Counted from the first letter of the stretch, positions 9,757 to 19,964 are shown. The stretch is DNA of 64,000 nt from Lewinellaceae bacterium (GCA_016712415.1 JADJRC010000008.1:254803-318802), one strand, 5' to 3'. A program made the numbers and translations. The notes: a model not told the origin generated them from the letters alone.

Positions 9757-11265
9757 TCACCGCACCACCATCACCTTTCCCCGCGCCGCGACCGCGCCGC
9801 CGCTCTCCAGCGTCCACACATAAAGCCCCGGCGGCAGGTCGGCGACGGACATTTCGGCTTCTTCCGCGCCGACCGGGATGTCCACGCGACGCATGACGAT
9901 GCCTCCGATGCTGGCAAGCACGAAGGTTGCAGGTCGCAGCGCCGGCCCGGGCAGGCGCGCGCGGAGCCGGTCGGAAGCGGGGTTGGGCATGACCATGACG
10001 CCGTTGGAAGGCACGGGCGCACCCACCCGCACGCTGAGCGTGCTGTCGCAGGGGTAGGAGGGCGTGGCGCCGAGGCGGTAGTTGGGGAAAAGCGGCATTG
10101 CCGAGTTGTACGAGGGCAGCGAAACGCCGTGCTGCACCAGGTCGCAGGCGAGGCCGGGTTCGTCGGGGCGATTGATGACGTGCAGCACGTCGACGCCGTT
10201 GGGAATGCTGATGTAGATTTTACAGTCGGGGCCCAACTGCATGGTATTGAATATCGTAGCATACGGGGAATAAAAGTCGTCGTAAACGGCGATGAGTTGT
10301 TTGGAGGCTTCGATGTCGTCGGCCCAAAGGTCGAACTGGTAGATGGCATACTGTGCGGCGATGTACAAAAACCGGGAGTTGGGGGAAATGGCGCAGCCCG
10401 GATTGACAGGCGGATTCCCCTGGTAAGTTTCTTCCTCCAGAGGGATGAATTTGAAATTGCTCAACTGTCCGGTAGCGCGGTCGAAGTCGAAAATGGAAAT
10501 GTCGTCGTAAATGCCGTAGCGGACGAATTTGGCGCCGTCGGGGGAAAAGATGCACTGCCAGGTACTGAGAAAATAAGGTTTCCCAATAGTCTGTTCGAGC
10601 GTGTCAGAAATACCATCCTTGGTAAACAGGAAGACATAATACCCTGGATTCTCATACTGCGGAGTTATAATCCACCAGTCCTTGCCGTTGGCGTGGCGAA
10701 CAGCGGTGAGTTCACTGGGCGCCAAAGAGTCCTGCATAACAGGTATGTTTTTACTCATGACTTTTCCCAAGCCATTGTTGAATGACATATCCACCTTCGA
10801 GCAAAGCAATTCAGGGGAAATAGCATCCCAGTTAATTTCAAGGATCTTGTGAAAAATGAAATAAATCCATGGAGTATCTGGACTAGGGAGGATCAGCATA
10901 CTCTGCATGCCGGCCGGATAATCGCTTCCGTCGAAACACCAGGAATCGTACATCGGGCCGGGATTCAGATGATCGCCGTTCTCCATCATTTGTTCGTTTC
11001 TGTTGGCGATATAACATCCGTTACTGTAAAACTGTAATTGCCCGGCTGCATTGCTTATGCAGGCACTTAGCCCAATAAAATCCATATCTCTATACTTTTT
11101 GGTGATTTTGGGCGGCTTGTAGTTGAAATCGATATTGAACCCGCTAAAAGAGGTGTCGAACGGGTTACTGTCGTAGCCCATCGTCCAGATATAATCGTGT
11201 TTCTGGCCGAAAAGGGCGCCTGAAAAGGCGCCGAGAAATATAAATATAAAAATACTTGTTTTCAT
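9757..11265 (-). CDS. T9SS-exported propeller-like protein, array copy 1 (intact)
   Basis: The only unbroken copy, 502 residues from the ATG at 11265. It has a signal peptide, a short conserved head (QKHDYIWTMGYDSNPF), then blade-like repeats with segments such as CIFSPDGAKFVRYG, ISIFDFDRATGQLSNF and AISPNSRFLYIAAQY that read like a WD40/lactonase-type beta-propeller. The C-terminal ~85 residues form a type A T9SS sorting domain (MVMPNPASDRLRARL ... GLYVWTLESG ... GKVMVVR). The protein should cross the outer membrane through T9SS and be anchored or released. Its first six codons differ from those of the other copies (MKTSIF instead of MKTLLR), and it is the one nearest the upstream terminator. 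No enzymatic residues could be recognised; a binding or scaffold role is a guess. Confidence 0.85.
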   Translation of the reverse strand: MKTSIFIFIFLGAFSGALFGQKHDYIWTMGYDSNPFDTSFSGFNIDFNYKPPKITKKYRDMDFIGLSACISNAAGQLQFYSNGCYIANRNEQMMENGDHLNPGPMYDSWCFDGSDYPAGMQSMLILPSPDTPWIYFIFHKILEINWDAISPELLCSKVDMSFNNGLGKVMSKNIPVMQDSLAPSELTAVRHANGKDWWIITPQYENPGYYVFLFTKDGISDTLEQTIGKPYFLSTWQCIFSPDGAKFVRYGIYDDISIFDFDRATGQLSNFKFIPLEEETYQGNPPVNPGCAISPNSRFLYIAAQYAIYQFDLWADDIEASKQLIAVYDDFYSPYATIFNTMQLGPDCKIYISIPNGVDVLHVINRPDEPGLACDLVQHGVSLPSYNSAMPLFPNYRLGATPSYPCDSTLSVRVGAPVPSNGVMVMPNPASDRLRARLPGPALRPATFVLASIGGIVMRRVDIPVGAEEAEMSVADLPPGLYVWTLESGGAVAARGKVMVVR

Positions 11266-11268
11266 GAT

Positions 11269-11303
11269 AAAAAAGCGGCCCACCCGGGATACGGATGGGC
11301 CGA
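11269..11303 (-). terminator. Rho-independent terminator abutting array copy 1
   Basis: On the minus strand CGGCCCATCC ... GGGTGGGCCG forms a GC-rich stem with one mismatch (11302-11293 with 11285-11276), followed by six T (11274-11269). It should end transcripts coming from the truncated T9SS gene at 11318-12147. The T-run stops only three bases before the ATG of array copy 1 at 11265, leaving no room for a promoter or leader between them. Confidence 0.75.
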
Positions 11304-11317
11304 TTGGTAGTTAGTTG

Positions 11318-12147
11318 TTAACGGAGGAGGGAGAGTTTGCTGGTTGTTGTGTAGCCATTGATTCCGGTGACGGAAAGCAGGTACATGCCGTTGGACAGGT
11401 TATCCAGGTCCAGTGTTGTTTCCTGTATGGAATCAAGAGAATACTCCCGAATCACGCTGCCGCCGGCATTGAACAGTACCATTTTTGAACCGGCGTAGCG
11501 GAAACGACGGATATTACTCCTGTCGAAGGGTTGGGCCAGACCTTCAAACCCTGTGCGGGGCCACTGCTTGCGTGGCGAGGCGCTCCGCCCTGGCACAGCA
11601 GGTCGTCGTCGTACGCCTCGGGGCCGTCGTAATGATTGAGCATGTTCCGCGCGGCTGCAACGGCGTCGCCGCCGGCGTAAAAGCATTGTTCCGCTATTTG
11701 TTCGAGCGCGGCTCGTTGCGCGGTGGAGAGTTGGGTTTCACCCGAAACCGCCAGTTCCAGCGCCGTTTCCAGCACGGTTTTTTCGTTTGCCTCGAAAATT
11801 GCCGTTCCGGGCAGCGAGGTCGCCTGGGAAAGCAGGGTATCGGCTGTGGCGATCCGGGTTGCCCGTTGGTTGTTCCAGAACCCGTGGAGCAGTTCCGCCC
11901 GGGAAACCAGTTGTCCGAAAAGGGAATCGGCCATAGCAGCAGTGGCGAGGCTGTCCTGTGTGTCGAGCGTACCCGAATACTGCGCTTCCAGTACGGCTTC
12001 GTAATCTTCGGACAAGGCAAGCGCCTCCGCATTCAGTGCGTTCATATAGTCCCGCGCATTGACGGTTGAAACATCCTGCAAGTTACACAGTAGTTGCAGA
12101 AAACCTGCCTGTGATACAAGAGAAAAGGAGCCCTCCGGCCAGATTTG
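11318..12147 (-). pseudogene. N-terminally truncated T9SS surface protein (frameshifted)
   Basis: The frame opens after a TGA at 12150-12148 with no good start; it reads EGSFSLVSQAGFLQLLCN and on through helical, Glu/Ala-rich sequence to a type A T9SS sorting domain (LKVWPNPSTGVISV). The domain continues in another frame after about 11490 (MVLFNAGGSVIREYSL ... NGMYLLSVTG ... LSLLR). The first possible starts are a TTG at 12081 and internal ATGs. No signal peptide is present, although T9SS cargo needs one, so this is the 3' end of a once larger gene whose 5' part is gone. It starts right behind the terminator of the upstream ABC gene, which suggests a deletion. Confidence 0.65.
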
Positions 12148-12150
12148 TCA

Positions 12151-12187
12151 AAAGAAATCCCCCTCGCCGAACCGGTCTGCGAGGGGG
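12151..12187 (-). terminator. Rho-independent terminator after the ABC permease/M1 gene
   Basis: A perfect 9-base stem (CCCCCTCGC at 12159-12167 with GCGAGGGGG at 12179-12187) and, on the minus strand, a following T-rich tract ATTTCTTTT. It lies 29 bases past the stop of the ABC permease/M1 gene. Confidence 0.85.
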
Positions 12188-12215
12188 AGATGGAGTCCTG
12201 TCAGATTTCCTTACC

Positions 12216-15200
12216 CTATTCCATTTCCACATCGATCCTGTTGTCCTCCGGCACCCGGTCGATCAGTTTATTGTACGGATCGATGCCGGCGCGAACTGGT
12301 TTTCCCTGTACGGTCAGCACAATGGCGTGTTCTCCGTTCCCGAGCCGGTGTTTTTTCAGATAAAGCGGTTGCGTCAGTTTTTGCCGTTGTCTTCCACCTT
12401 GTCCTCGGCAAAGATGCCGATGTCGATGAGGTCGTTGGTATCCGGCGCTTCCGATTCGTTGCCTTTTTCGTCGGCGTACATTTTTCTGGCTTTCACCTTG
12501 AGCGTGACTTCATACTGGTTGTCGCCCGTTTTCTTCGCCTTGGCACTGATCACACGGTTCTCGTACAGCGCAATCTTCAGCCAGGAGTCTTCCAGGTAAT
12601 AGTGCAGCGAATCGGGCACTACTTTTTTGACAAAATCATACAGGTCGTAACTGCCGGGGAAAGGCGGCGTTTCTTTCAAGCCAAAACTGTCGCGGAAGGC
12701 GCGGATGGCGCCATTCAGGGTTGATTCACCAACATAGTCCTGTAGGCCGTATAAAATAATACTGCCTTTCTGGTACCATTGGTACGCCCGGTTGCAATTG
12801 ATGAACACGTTTTCCTTTTTGCTTTCGTTGGCCCGGCCGCGCAGGTAGCGGTCGAGGTCGTATTTCAGAAACTGTTGCACGTTGTCCGGGCCGTATTTCT
12901 GTTTGGCGATCATGAGTGCGGAGTATTCTGCCAGCGATTCGGACACCAGGTTGGCGCCACGGGTGTAGTTGGGCGACACCTGGTGGCCCCACCATTGATG
13001 CGCCAGTTCGTGCGCGGTCACATAATACGCGTAGTCGTAATCGTTCGGGTCGCTGAAATCGGCAAACCAGCCGAAATCTTCGGAGTACGGGATGGTATTG
13101 GGAAACGACTGGGCGAATACAGCGTACCGTGGAAACTCGAGAATACGCACCTGCCGGAATTGGTAGGGGCCAAAATTTTGGTAGAAATAGCCCAGTCCGT
13201 CCTTGAGCGAGGCCACAAACCGGTCGAGGTTGTAGGTATGTTCGGCGTGATGGAATATCTCGATGTTCACCTCCTTGCCGTCGGGCGATACCCATTTGTC
13301 GCGAAGTACTTCGTATCGGGCCGAAACGAGGTTGAAAAAGTAGTTGATCTTGCTGTCCTGTTTGTAATGGAAGTAGTGCCGGTCGCCTTCCGTCCATTCG
13401 CGCTGCAGGTATCCAGGCGCGACGGCGATCTGGTCGGGAACGGTGCTGACAATACACTCAAAGGTCACGAAATCGGCATCATCGTTGAACAGCAGCGTCC
13501 GCTCGCCGTAAGGATCGCGGTGGGGCGGCAGGTCGTCGGGTTTTTCCGGCAGATCGTACTTCTTGCGGTCTTCGTCGCCTTCGAGTTCCAGGTTCGCGTC
13601 GTAGCCGATGGAGGGAATGCCGCCACTGGTGAAGGTGCCGTTGAAGAGCACTTCGCGGCGATAGCCATCGTTTACAAATCCCGGGTTTTCTATGGCAGTG
13701 GTTACCTCCAGCGTGGCCGTATCGCCGGGCATCATGGGGCGGGGCAGGGCGTAGATACGGTACCCGGCAGTGTCCGGTCGTGCGTAGAAAAAGGTCATGG
13801 CAGGCCGCGGCATCAACTCGAATTGCGATACCTGAAGCGGCTGTTTGTCGAGCAGCAGGGAGTAGTGCTGGCCGTCGGCGGAGAGCAGGTGCAGGAGTCG
13901 ATCCGTTGGTCGGTCTTGTTCTTTATTTTTAATACCGCCCGCATGCTGATGTTCCTTTTTTCCGGAAAAATATCGGCATACACCATCACATCGGTCACTT
14001 TGGGCTGAAGAATGCGTTCGTATTTTTTGTATTTCTTCTCGTATTCCGACTGGAGTTTTTTCTGCTCTTTACTGCTGCGGTGTTTGTTCAACACGCTCAC
14101 GTTGTAATAGATAAAACTAGCGCTGCCGAGCCAGACGATAGCCAATGCCGCCAGCCCGACGCTGAAGCGCAGGTTCCAGCGCTGCCGGAACGCCTGCCAC
14201 CGCGCTGGAAACTTTGCTCTGCGCCCCTCGACCACAACAGCGCAGCGAGAAAAAGCAGGATGAATCCGAACGCCGTCCAGTACAGGTTGAACCCGCACAG
14301 GGGTTGTCCGAAATGCCCGAAATCGTTCATGTCGGAAATCAGATAGCCCGGTTTGAAACTGTAGAAGGCGAGGTTGTAGCCGTATTCCAGGAAATTGCGC
14401 AGTACAAACATGACGATCCATATGCCCAGGCCGGCGAAATGGCCGATGAACTTGTTGTTCACAAGCGCATGCACAAAAAAGGCCAGCATCGCCATTTGCA
14501 GGTAATCCCAGAAGGTGATGAGGTACAAGTCGATGAAATAGTATTCAAACTTGAAATTGAAATACCCGTGCAGCACCTGTACGATGACGCCGACAGCCAT
14601 GGGCAGCGTGGCCAGCATCAGGCAAATGCCGACAATGGCGAGAAACTTAGAGCCCAGTTGCACCCAGTTCGGCACCGGCAGCGCATCGCCGATACTGGAA
14701 AAGTTGGTGGCGCGATCGCGGTGTACCGTTTCGCCCGCGTAAAACATCAGCAGGATAAAAGCGAACAGGCCATAGTTGTACGTCTTGAACAGCAACATGT
14801 TCATCGTCAGCGGCCGGTCCGGAACGCCGTAAGTCAGGTTGCCGATCCAGTCGTCGAGAAACAAAAAGATGACCGCCCCAAGCATGATGGAGATAAAATA
14901 CGTGTCGCGGAGGATGTTCTGAAACTCCAGTTTGCCCAGGTTCCAGAGGTTCGACCAGTCGAGCCGGCGGGAGAACAGCCGGCAGGGCAACCCTGGCCGG
15001 CGCAAGCGTGCATCTTCTTTTAGCCTTTTTGCCCTTGCTTTGTTCGGCCACGAAGCCCTGGATGCTGAAGCGGAAATAGATGCCGAGCAAGGTGAGCAGT
15101 CCGATGCCCGTCCACAGAAGCCTGTTCCACAGCAGATTGCCCTGTAACGGCACCAATTGGGTATTTTGCTCTGCCGGTGTAAGGTATTTGATGGCGTTGG

Positions 15201-15852
15201 TATGGGTATTAAAAGCGAAAGGGTCGAGCATATCGACCAGGTCGCGTTTTTCAAGGTCGCGCACCAGAAAATTGGCCAGCAGGTACAGGATAAACAGCAG
15301 GATGGACGCCGAATACAATACCCGGTTGTTGCGGGTAATCGCTACCAGGCCGAAGAAAAGGCAACTGGTAAAGAACAGACTGGGCAGGAAAATCGTCAGG
15401 AAAGGCCAGAAATAGTAGGACGCCACATTGGGGCCGAAACGTTCGGGTTTGGCCCAGTCAAAAATCGGCCCCAGCCAGGAGCCGATGATGTATCCAGCAA
15501 TGGCGCCCGTGCTGATCAGGACCAGCACGGAAAAAGAGCCCCAGAAACGCCCCCAGAAGTAGGCGCCGCGGGTGACGGGTGTCGACAACAGGTATTCCTT
15601 GGTCTGGTGCTCGATATCGCGGTACAGGGGCACGCCCATGACGGCCGAACTGATGAGTACGCAGTAAATGCCCAGTATGGCCATGAACCCGCTGATCGTC
15701 GCAGGGGCGTTGTGGAACACCTTTTCACTGGCGGGGGTGCCGCCGTTGGCCACAATGAGCGCCGTGAGCAGCAGCAGCACCAGAAAATATATGTAAGTAG
15801 CCGGACGACGAAGCCGGTATTTGAGTTCGAAGAGAAAAACAGAAGAGAACAT
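12216..15852 (-). CDS. ABC-2 type permease fused to an M1 family peptidase (frameshifted)
   Basis: One gene of about 1,210 codons spread over five frames (breaks near 15000, 14200, 13885 and 12375). The N-terminal ~650 residues contain two ABC-2 permease blocks with about twelve membrane helices (for example YIYFLVLLLLTALIVA and MAMLAFFVHALV). The C-terminal half is an M1 peptidase with the zinc site HELAHQWWGH and the third ligand in LVSESLAEYSALM. At 12375 the sense strand has five A where six would join EDNGKK to LTQPLYLKKHRLGNGE and run on to the stop at 12216, a clear homopolymer error. This fused layout is known in Bacteroidota. It forms an operon with the ATPase gene 32 bases upstream. 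The role is probably coupling transport to peptide cleavage at the inner membrane; the substrate is unknown. Confidence 0.85.
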
Positions 15853-15884
15853 AGCGTGGAGTTGCGGGAATGGGCGGTATTCCC

Positions 15885-16772
15885 CTATAAAGTAACGAGG
15901 TCCATTTTTGTCGAAATAGCATTGAAATACACGTCTTCCAACGAGGGTTTCATGTGTTCAAAGCCGTTGCCGGGGTTTTCGTCGGCAGCGATCCGGATGA
16001 ACAGTTTGCCTTCACTTAGGTTGGTGGCAATCACCCGGTAGGTATTCCGGTAATCGTCGACCTCGCTTTTGTCGATCGACTTCGCCCATATTTTCCCTTC
16101 CAGCATTTTGATGGCATCATGTGGCGTCCCGACGTACAATACTTCCCCGCCGCAAATAATGGCGAAGCGTTTGCACAGGGTCTGCACGTCTTCCACGATG
16201 TGTGTGCTGAGTATGACGATGGTGCTTTCCCCGATCTCGCTCAGCAGGTTGTAAAAACGGTTGCGCTCCGCAGGGTCAAGTCCGGCAGTGGGCTCGTCGA
16301 CGATCAGCAGTTTGGGATTGCCCAGCAGGGCCTGGGCGATACCGAAGCGTTGTTTCATGCCGCCGGAATACGTACCGAGGTTGCGTTTTCGGGCAGGCCA
16401 CAGGTTTACTTTTTGCAGCAGCGCTTCCACGACCTGTTTGCGTTCGGCGCTGTCGGCCAGCCCCTTGAGCCGTGCAATATGGTCGAGCATCATCTCGGCG
16501 CTGACACGCGGGTAAACCCCGAATTCCTGGGGCAGGTAGCCCAGTTGACGGCGCACCTGCTCGTGTTGTTTCAGTACGTCAAGGTCGCCGAGGCGGATGC
16601 TTCCGCTGCTGGCATCCTGCAGGGTGGCGATCGTGCGCATCAGGGTGGATTTGCCTGCGCCGTTCGGGCCGAGCAGTCCGAACATGCCCTGGGGAATGGT
16701 GAGCGAAACGCCATTCAGGGCCTGAACCCCGTTGGCGTATGTTTTCATAAGGTTTTCAATGATGAGTTCCAT
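15885..16772 (-). CDS. ABC transporter ATP-binding protein
   Basis: A complete 295-residue ATPase: Walker A GPNGAGKST (residues ~33-41), signature YSGGMKQR, Walker B LLIVDEPTAGLDP and the switch His in ILSTHIVEDV. The C-terminal ~80 residues are the extra domain usual in ABC-2 exporters. It partners the permease/M1 fusion encoded 32 bases downstream on the same strand. The ATG at 16772 gives a normal start for the family (MELIIENLMKTY). Confidence 0.92.
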   Translation of the reverse strand: MELIIENLMKTYANGVQALNGVSLTIPQGMFGLLGPNGAGKSTLMRTIATLQDASSGSIRLGDLDVLKQHEQVRRQLGYLPQEFGVYPRVSAEMMLDHIARLKGLADSAERKQVVEALLQKVNLWPARKRNLGTYSGGMKQRFGIAQALLGNPKLLIVDEPTAGLDPAERNRFYNLLSEIGESTIVILSTHIVEDVQTLCKRFAIICGGEVLYVGTPHDAIKMLEGKIWAKSIDKSEVDDYRNTYRVIATNLSEGKLFIRIAADENPGNGFEHMKPSLEDVYFNAISTKMDLVTL

Positions 16773-16868
16773 GCTGCAATATTGTTACATCCTGTTAAAA
16801 AATATTACGCGCCAGCGTATCGGCAAAAGTATTGTTTGTGAATCTTTTATTGTGGAATATCGACGAAC

Positions 16869-16900
16869 AAAAAAGCGCCCGGTCTTTACGACGGACGCTT
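16869..16900 (-). terminator. Rho-independent terminator after the FG-GAP gene
   Basis: On the minus strand AAGCGTCC ... GGGCGCTT pairs across a short loop and is followed by TTTTTTG. It lies 27 bases downstream of the stop at 16927 and upstream of the ABC operon. Confidence 0.75.
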
Positions 16901-16926
16901 AACTTGTTTTCACAGCATTTTAACGC

Positions 16927-18660
16927 TCAAAATTTCATCACCTGGTGGCTTGCACTACTTCCGTTTTCAAACAAAACGCGCAGATAATAGACGCCTGCAG
17001 GTGGGTTGCCCGACAACCAGATGTTCCATTCACCGGCAGAAATCGGGGTGCTTTGCAGCGGCAGTACCCTGCCGCCTGTGTCGTACATCTCGACAGCGCT
17101 GATCTTTTCGCCTGTTTTCACCCGGAATTCCCTGCTGACGGGGTTGGGCTTCACCTCCAGCGACGCAGCCCCTTTGGGCTCCGTTACCGGCGTAAGGATG
17201 TTGATGCCCTGCCCTTCGATGATCTTGTAAAAATTGTTGACGGCCAGGTTGGTAAACACTTCGTTCTGCCCCGAAGGCCAGCGCACTTCAAGCGAGTCGA
17301 TAGTGGTCGCCTCGTTCAATCCGAAATGCTGGCGCAGGTCGTTCTGGCTCTGAAACGAGTTGTGTGCGCTTACCTGTCTGATCTGCCATACGGTGTTTCC
17401 ACCCAGATCGGCCTTCAGGCGCAGGGTAGCGCCGATAGCCGAGCGGTTGCTCGGATTTCCCTGCAGGGTAAATTGCGCCCATTTGCGGTTGCCTGCCAGG
17501 GTTGTGTTGCGAAACAGCGCCCTGCCTTCACCGGGGCCGTTGGAATAAAAGTCAAGGTCGCCGTCGTTGTCATAATCGGCAAAGGCGATGCCGCAAACAT
17601 TACTGCCTGCTGTGCCTGCCGTGACTGCGGCCGCGAACGTGCCGTCGCCGTTGTTTTTGTAATATTTTATTGCCGCTACACCGTCTTCCGTCGTCAATAC
17701 ATCGAGGTAGCCGTCGTTGTTGACGTCGCCCCAGCAGTTGGCCAGATGACTGACGGTGGTGGTGAAGGGCGTCGTTACGGATTGATAGGCGCCGCCGTTG
17801 TTGCGATAAAAGCGCGTGGGGACCAGGGCATAGTTGGTAAGGCATACGTCGAGGTCGCCGTCGTTTTCCACGTCAATAAAGTTATAGGTCTGGCCGTCCT
17901 GCGGACTCATAAACGGCGCGCCGGTGAGGCGTTGCAGGCTGAACGTGCCGTTTTCCTTGAGCATGTTTTGGTAGTTGAAATCGGGTAAGGGGCCCGGCGG
18001 ATTGGCCACCGGTCCGCTGCCGATAAACATATCCATGTCGCCGTCAAGGTCATAATCGGCCCAGACGGGCACCGTATAGGCGCCCAGCATATCGGTAAAC
18101 TCATAACCGGTGATCTGGTTAAACGACCCGTCGGTACCCTGCAGGTAAAAGCGACAGGAGAAAGGGCCCGAAGGGTGGAACCCGTTGGCATGGACGAAGA
18201 GCGGATCGAGCCTGCCGTTGTTGTCGGCGTCGGCAAGGGCGCAATCCCAGGCAGAGTAGTCAGAAAAATTTGCAAGGCTGGTGTTCAACACGGAAAAGGT
18301 GGTGCCGGCATTGTTGTGGTGGACGCCCGAAATCAGGCTCGCCGTGATGCAATCCGGATGCCCGTCGTTGTCCATGTCGCCCCAACTGGAACCCGCAGCG
18401 CCCTGTCCGGTGGTGGCGCCGCTGACATTGGTGAGTTGGGAGAACTGGCCGTTGCCGTCGTTGTGGAACAGGAAGCGCTGGCTGACGAAGATATCGGGAA
18501 GGTTGTCATCGTCGAGGTCTATCCAGGCAACGCCCTTATAGGTGGCCGCCGTATTGGCGAACGAGACGAGCGAGTTGCCCGAATCGGTCACCTTCGAAAA
18601 AACACCCTGGGCGTGCAGGCACCAGGGAAAAAGCAGAAAGAGGAGCATCAGTTGTTTCAT
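16927..18660 (-). CDS. FG-GAP/VCBS repeat protein with ASPIC/UnbV domain and T9SS tail (CRTAC1-like)
   Basis: 577 residues from the ATG at 18660, which gives a signal peptide (MKQLMLLFLLFPWCLHAQ); a longer frame upstream adds an unlikely leader. It carries several calcium-binding-like FG-GAP/VCBS blades with D-x-D-x-D-G loops (WIDLDDDNLPD, WGDMDNDGHPD, YDLDGDMDMF, FADYDNDGDLDF), then an ASPIC/UnbV segment (IDSLEVRWPSGQNEVF), then a type A T9SS sorting domain (LEVKPNPVSREFRV). It is a cell-surface beta-propeller that probably binds glycans or proteins. It is divergent from the AraC regulator gene and could be its target. Confidence 0.85.
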   Translation of the reverse strand: MKQLMLLFLLFPWCLHAQGVFSKVTDSGNSLVSFANTAATYKGVAWIDLDDDNLPDIFVSQRFLFHNDGNGQFSQLTNVSGATTGQGAAGSSWGDMDNDGHPDCITASLISGVHHNNAGTTFSVLNTSLANFSDYSAWDCALADADNNGRLDPLFVHANGFHPSGPFSCRFYLQGTDGSFNQITGYEFTDMLGAYTVPVWADYDLDGDMDMFIGSGPVANPPGPLPDFNYQNMLKENGTFSLQRLTGAPFMSPQDGQTYNFIDVENDGDLDVCLTNYALVPTRFYRNNGGAYQSVTTPFTTTVSHLANCWGDVNNDGYLDVLTTEDGVAAIKYYKNNGDGTFAAAVTAGTAGSNVCGIAFADYDNDGDLDFYSNGPGEGRALFRNTTLAGNRKWAQFTLQGNPSNRSAIGATLRLKADLGGNTVWQIRQVSAHNSFQSQNDLRQHFGLNEATTIDSLEVRWPSGQNEVFTNLAVNNFYKIIEGQGINILTPVTEPKGAASLEVKPNPVSREFRVKTGEKISAVEMYDTGGRVLPLQSTPISAGEWNIWLSGNPPAGVYYLRVLFENGSSASHQVMKF

Positions 18661-18784
18661 GTGTCGATTTGTGTTTGGTGAACTTTTGCCCAAAACTGAC
18701 TTTTACACGTCGAAATAGAGTCAATTCCGATAAAGTTTGACCTTTCTGATGTCTCTTTGACGGGATACGACTCCGCAACCGTTT

Positions 18785-18792
18785 TACATTTG
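18785..18792 (+). promoter_or_regulatory. Candidate Bacteroidota -7 box (TACATTTG) for the AraC gene
   Basis: TACATTTG matches the TAnnTTTG consensus and lies 23 bases upstream of the AraC start codon. A TTTG lies further upstream at 23-base spacing, slightly long for the -33 element. The 155-base intergenic region is shared with the divergent FG-GAP gene. Confidence 0.45.
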
Positions 18793-18815
18793 TCCCACAC
18801 AACGACTACCGACCT

Positions 18816-19964
18816 ATGGTGCCCGAACCTTCCTTTGATACATGGCCCGTCATATTCCTGATTGCCGCCGTGCAAGGCTATTTTATAGCCCTGATCCTGT
18901 GGCGCTGGAAAAGCGGCAACCGCAGGGCCAACCGCCTGCTGGCCGTTCTGCTGCTGCTCTTTGCACTGACCATGTCGGAATACGTGCTGTACTGGACCAA
19001 TTATATCTTTCAGTATATGCACCTGGCCAACCTGAGCGCCCAGTTCCCATACCTGTTCGGACCACTCGTCTGGCTGTACCTGCGCAGCATTTATACACAA
19101 GAGCCGCTTCGGTTCCGGGATGCCTGGCACCTGGCGCCTTTTATACTGGCGACGGTGCTGTATTCGCCGTGGCACCTGCTCGATGCGGAACACAAACGGG
19201 AGGTGACGCTCACGCAGCATAATTTTCCTGTCAGCATGTTGGTTCTTCGCATTCTGCTCTGGACGCGTGTTGCGCACCTTCTCGGCTATGCCGTATGGAA
19301 CTTCATTTATATTCGCCGCCAGCCGCAGGTAGGGGCTACCACGCGTTGGGCGATGTCGCTCAATCTGTTCTACTCCGGATTCGTACTGGCCTACACATCT
19401 TACTTTGTCCTGATCCGCTTTCCGTTTTTCAACACCTCCTGGGATTATCACATTTCGGCGACCATGACTGCCTTTATTTACCTGATCGCATACGCCGGAT
19501 ACACCCAGCGCGCGGTATTCGATGGTTACCACTGGTCTGAGCCAAATGCACCGGTCAAGTACCGCAACTCGGGCCTGACACCGGAGGCAAGCAGGTCGCT
19601 GCTGCAAAACCTGACCAGCCTGATGGTTCAGGAAAAATATTTCCAGGACCCTGAAATCAGCCTTGAAAAACTCGCTACGGCACTCCACGCAGGCAAACAC
19701 CACGTATCCCAGGTTATTAACGAGCACCTGGGCGCCTCATTCTTTGAATATGTCAACCAACTCCGCGTGGAAGAGGCCAAACGGCTGTTGGGCGAAACCA
19801 GCCGCAGCGACCTTCATGTGATCGAAGTGGCCTATGCCGTAGGCTTCAACAACAAAGTATCGTTTTACGCTGCTTTCAAGAGGTCGACAGGCATGACCCC
19901 GACGGAATACCGGCGGAGCCACGGGAAGAGCGACGGGGGTGAGGCGCAGCCGGGCGCTGTGTAA
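18816..19964 (+). CDS. AraC-family transcription regulator with membrane-embedded N-terminal domain
   Basis: 382 residues. Residues 1 to ~235 contain about seven hydrophobic segments (for example VIFLIAAVQGYFIALILW and FIYLIAYAGYT). Residues ~265-365 form an AraC/XylS double helix-turn-helix, with ISLEKLATALHAGKHHVSQVINEHLG as the first and VIEVAYAVGFNNKVSFYAAFKRSTGMTP as the second. Such membrane AraC proteins are frequent in Bacteroidota and are thought to sense an envelope or external signal. The gene is divergent from the FG-GAP surface protein gene. Confidence 0.85.
   Translation: MVPEPSFDTWPVIFLIAAVQGYFIALILWRWKSGNRRANRLLAVLLLLFALTMSEYVLYWTNYIFQYMHLANLSAQFPYLFGPLVWLYLRSIYTQEPLRFRDAWHLAPFILATVLYSPWHLLDAEHKREVTLTQHNFPVSMLVLRILLWTRVAHLLGYAVWNFIYIRRQPQVGATTRWAMSLNLFYSGFVLAYTSYFVLIRFPFFNTSWDYHISATMTAFIYLIAYAGYTQRAVFDGYHWSEPNAPVKYRNSGLTPEASRSLLQNLTSLMVQEKYFQDPEISLEKLATALHAGKHHVSQVINEHLGASFFEYVNQLRVEEAKRLLGETSRSDLHVIEVAYAVGFNNKVSFYAAFKRSTGMTPTEYRRSHGKSDGGEAQPGAV

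Larger units (their letters stand above)
3658..11265 (-). repeat. Five-copy tandem gene array (unit about 1.53 kb)
   Basis: Five head-to-tail copies of one gene fill 7.6 kb on the minus strand. The start codons are at 11265, 9735, 8209, 6671 and 5152, spacing 1519-1538 bases. The four internal junctions are 21-base linkers of the same sequence (5153-5173, 6672-6692, 8210-8230, 9736-9756) between a stop and the next ATG. The 3' third, encoding the sorting domain, is almost identical in all copies; the 5' and middle parts differ more, which points to gene conversion or recent duplication at the 3' end with diversification elsewhere. The tight linkers suggest a single polycistronic transcript. 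Confidence 0.9.

Noticed and set aside
12779..14008. Long plus-strand frame of ~409 codons opposite the M1 peptidase part
   Set aside because: Antisense shadow of a conserved zinc-peptidase frame with no recognisable domain.
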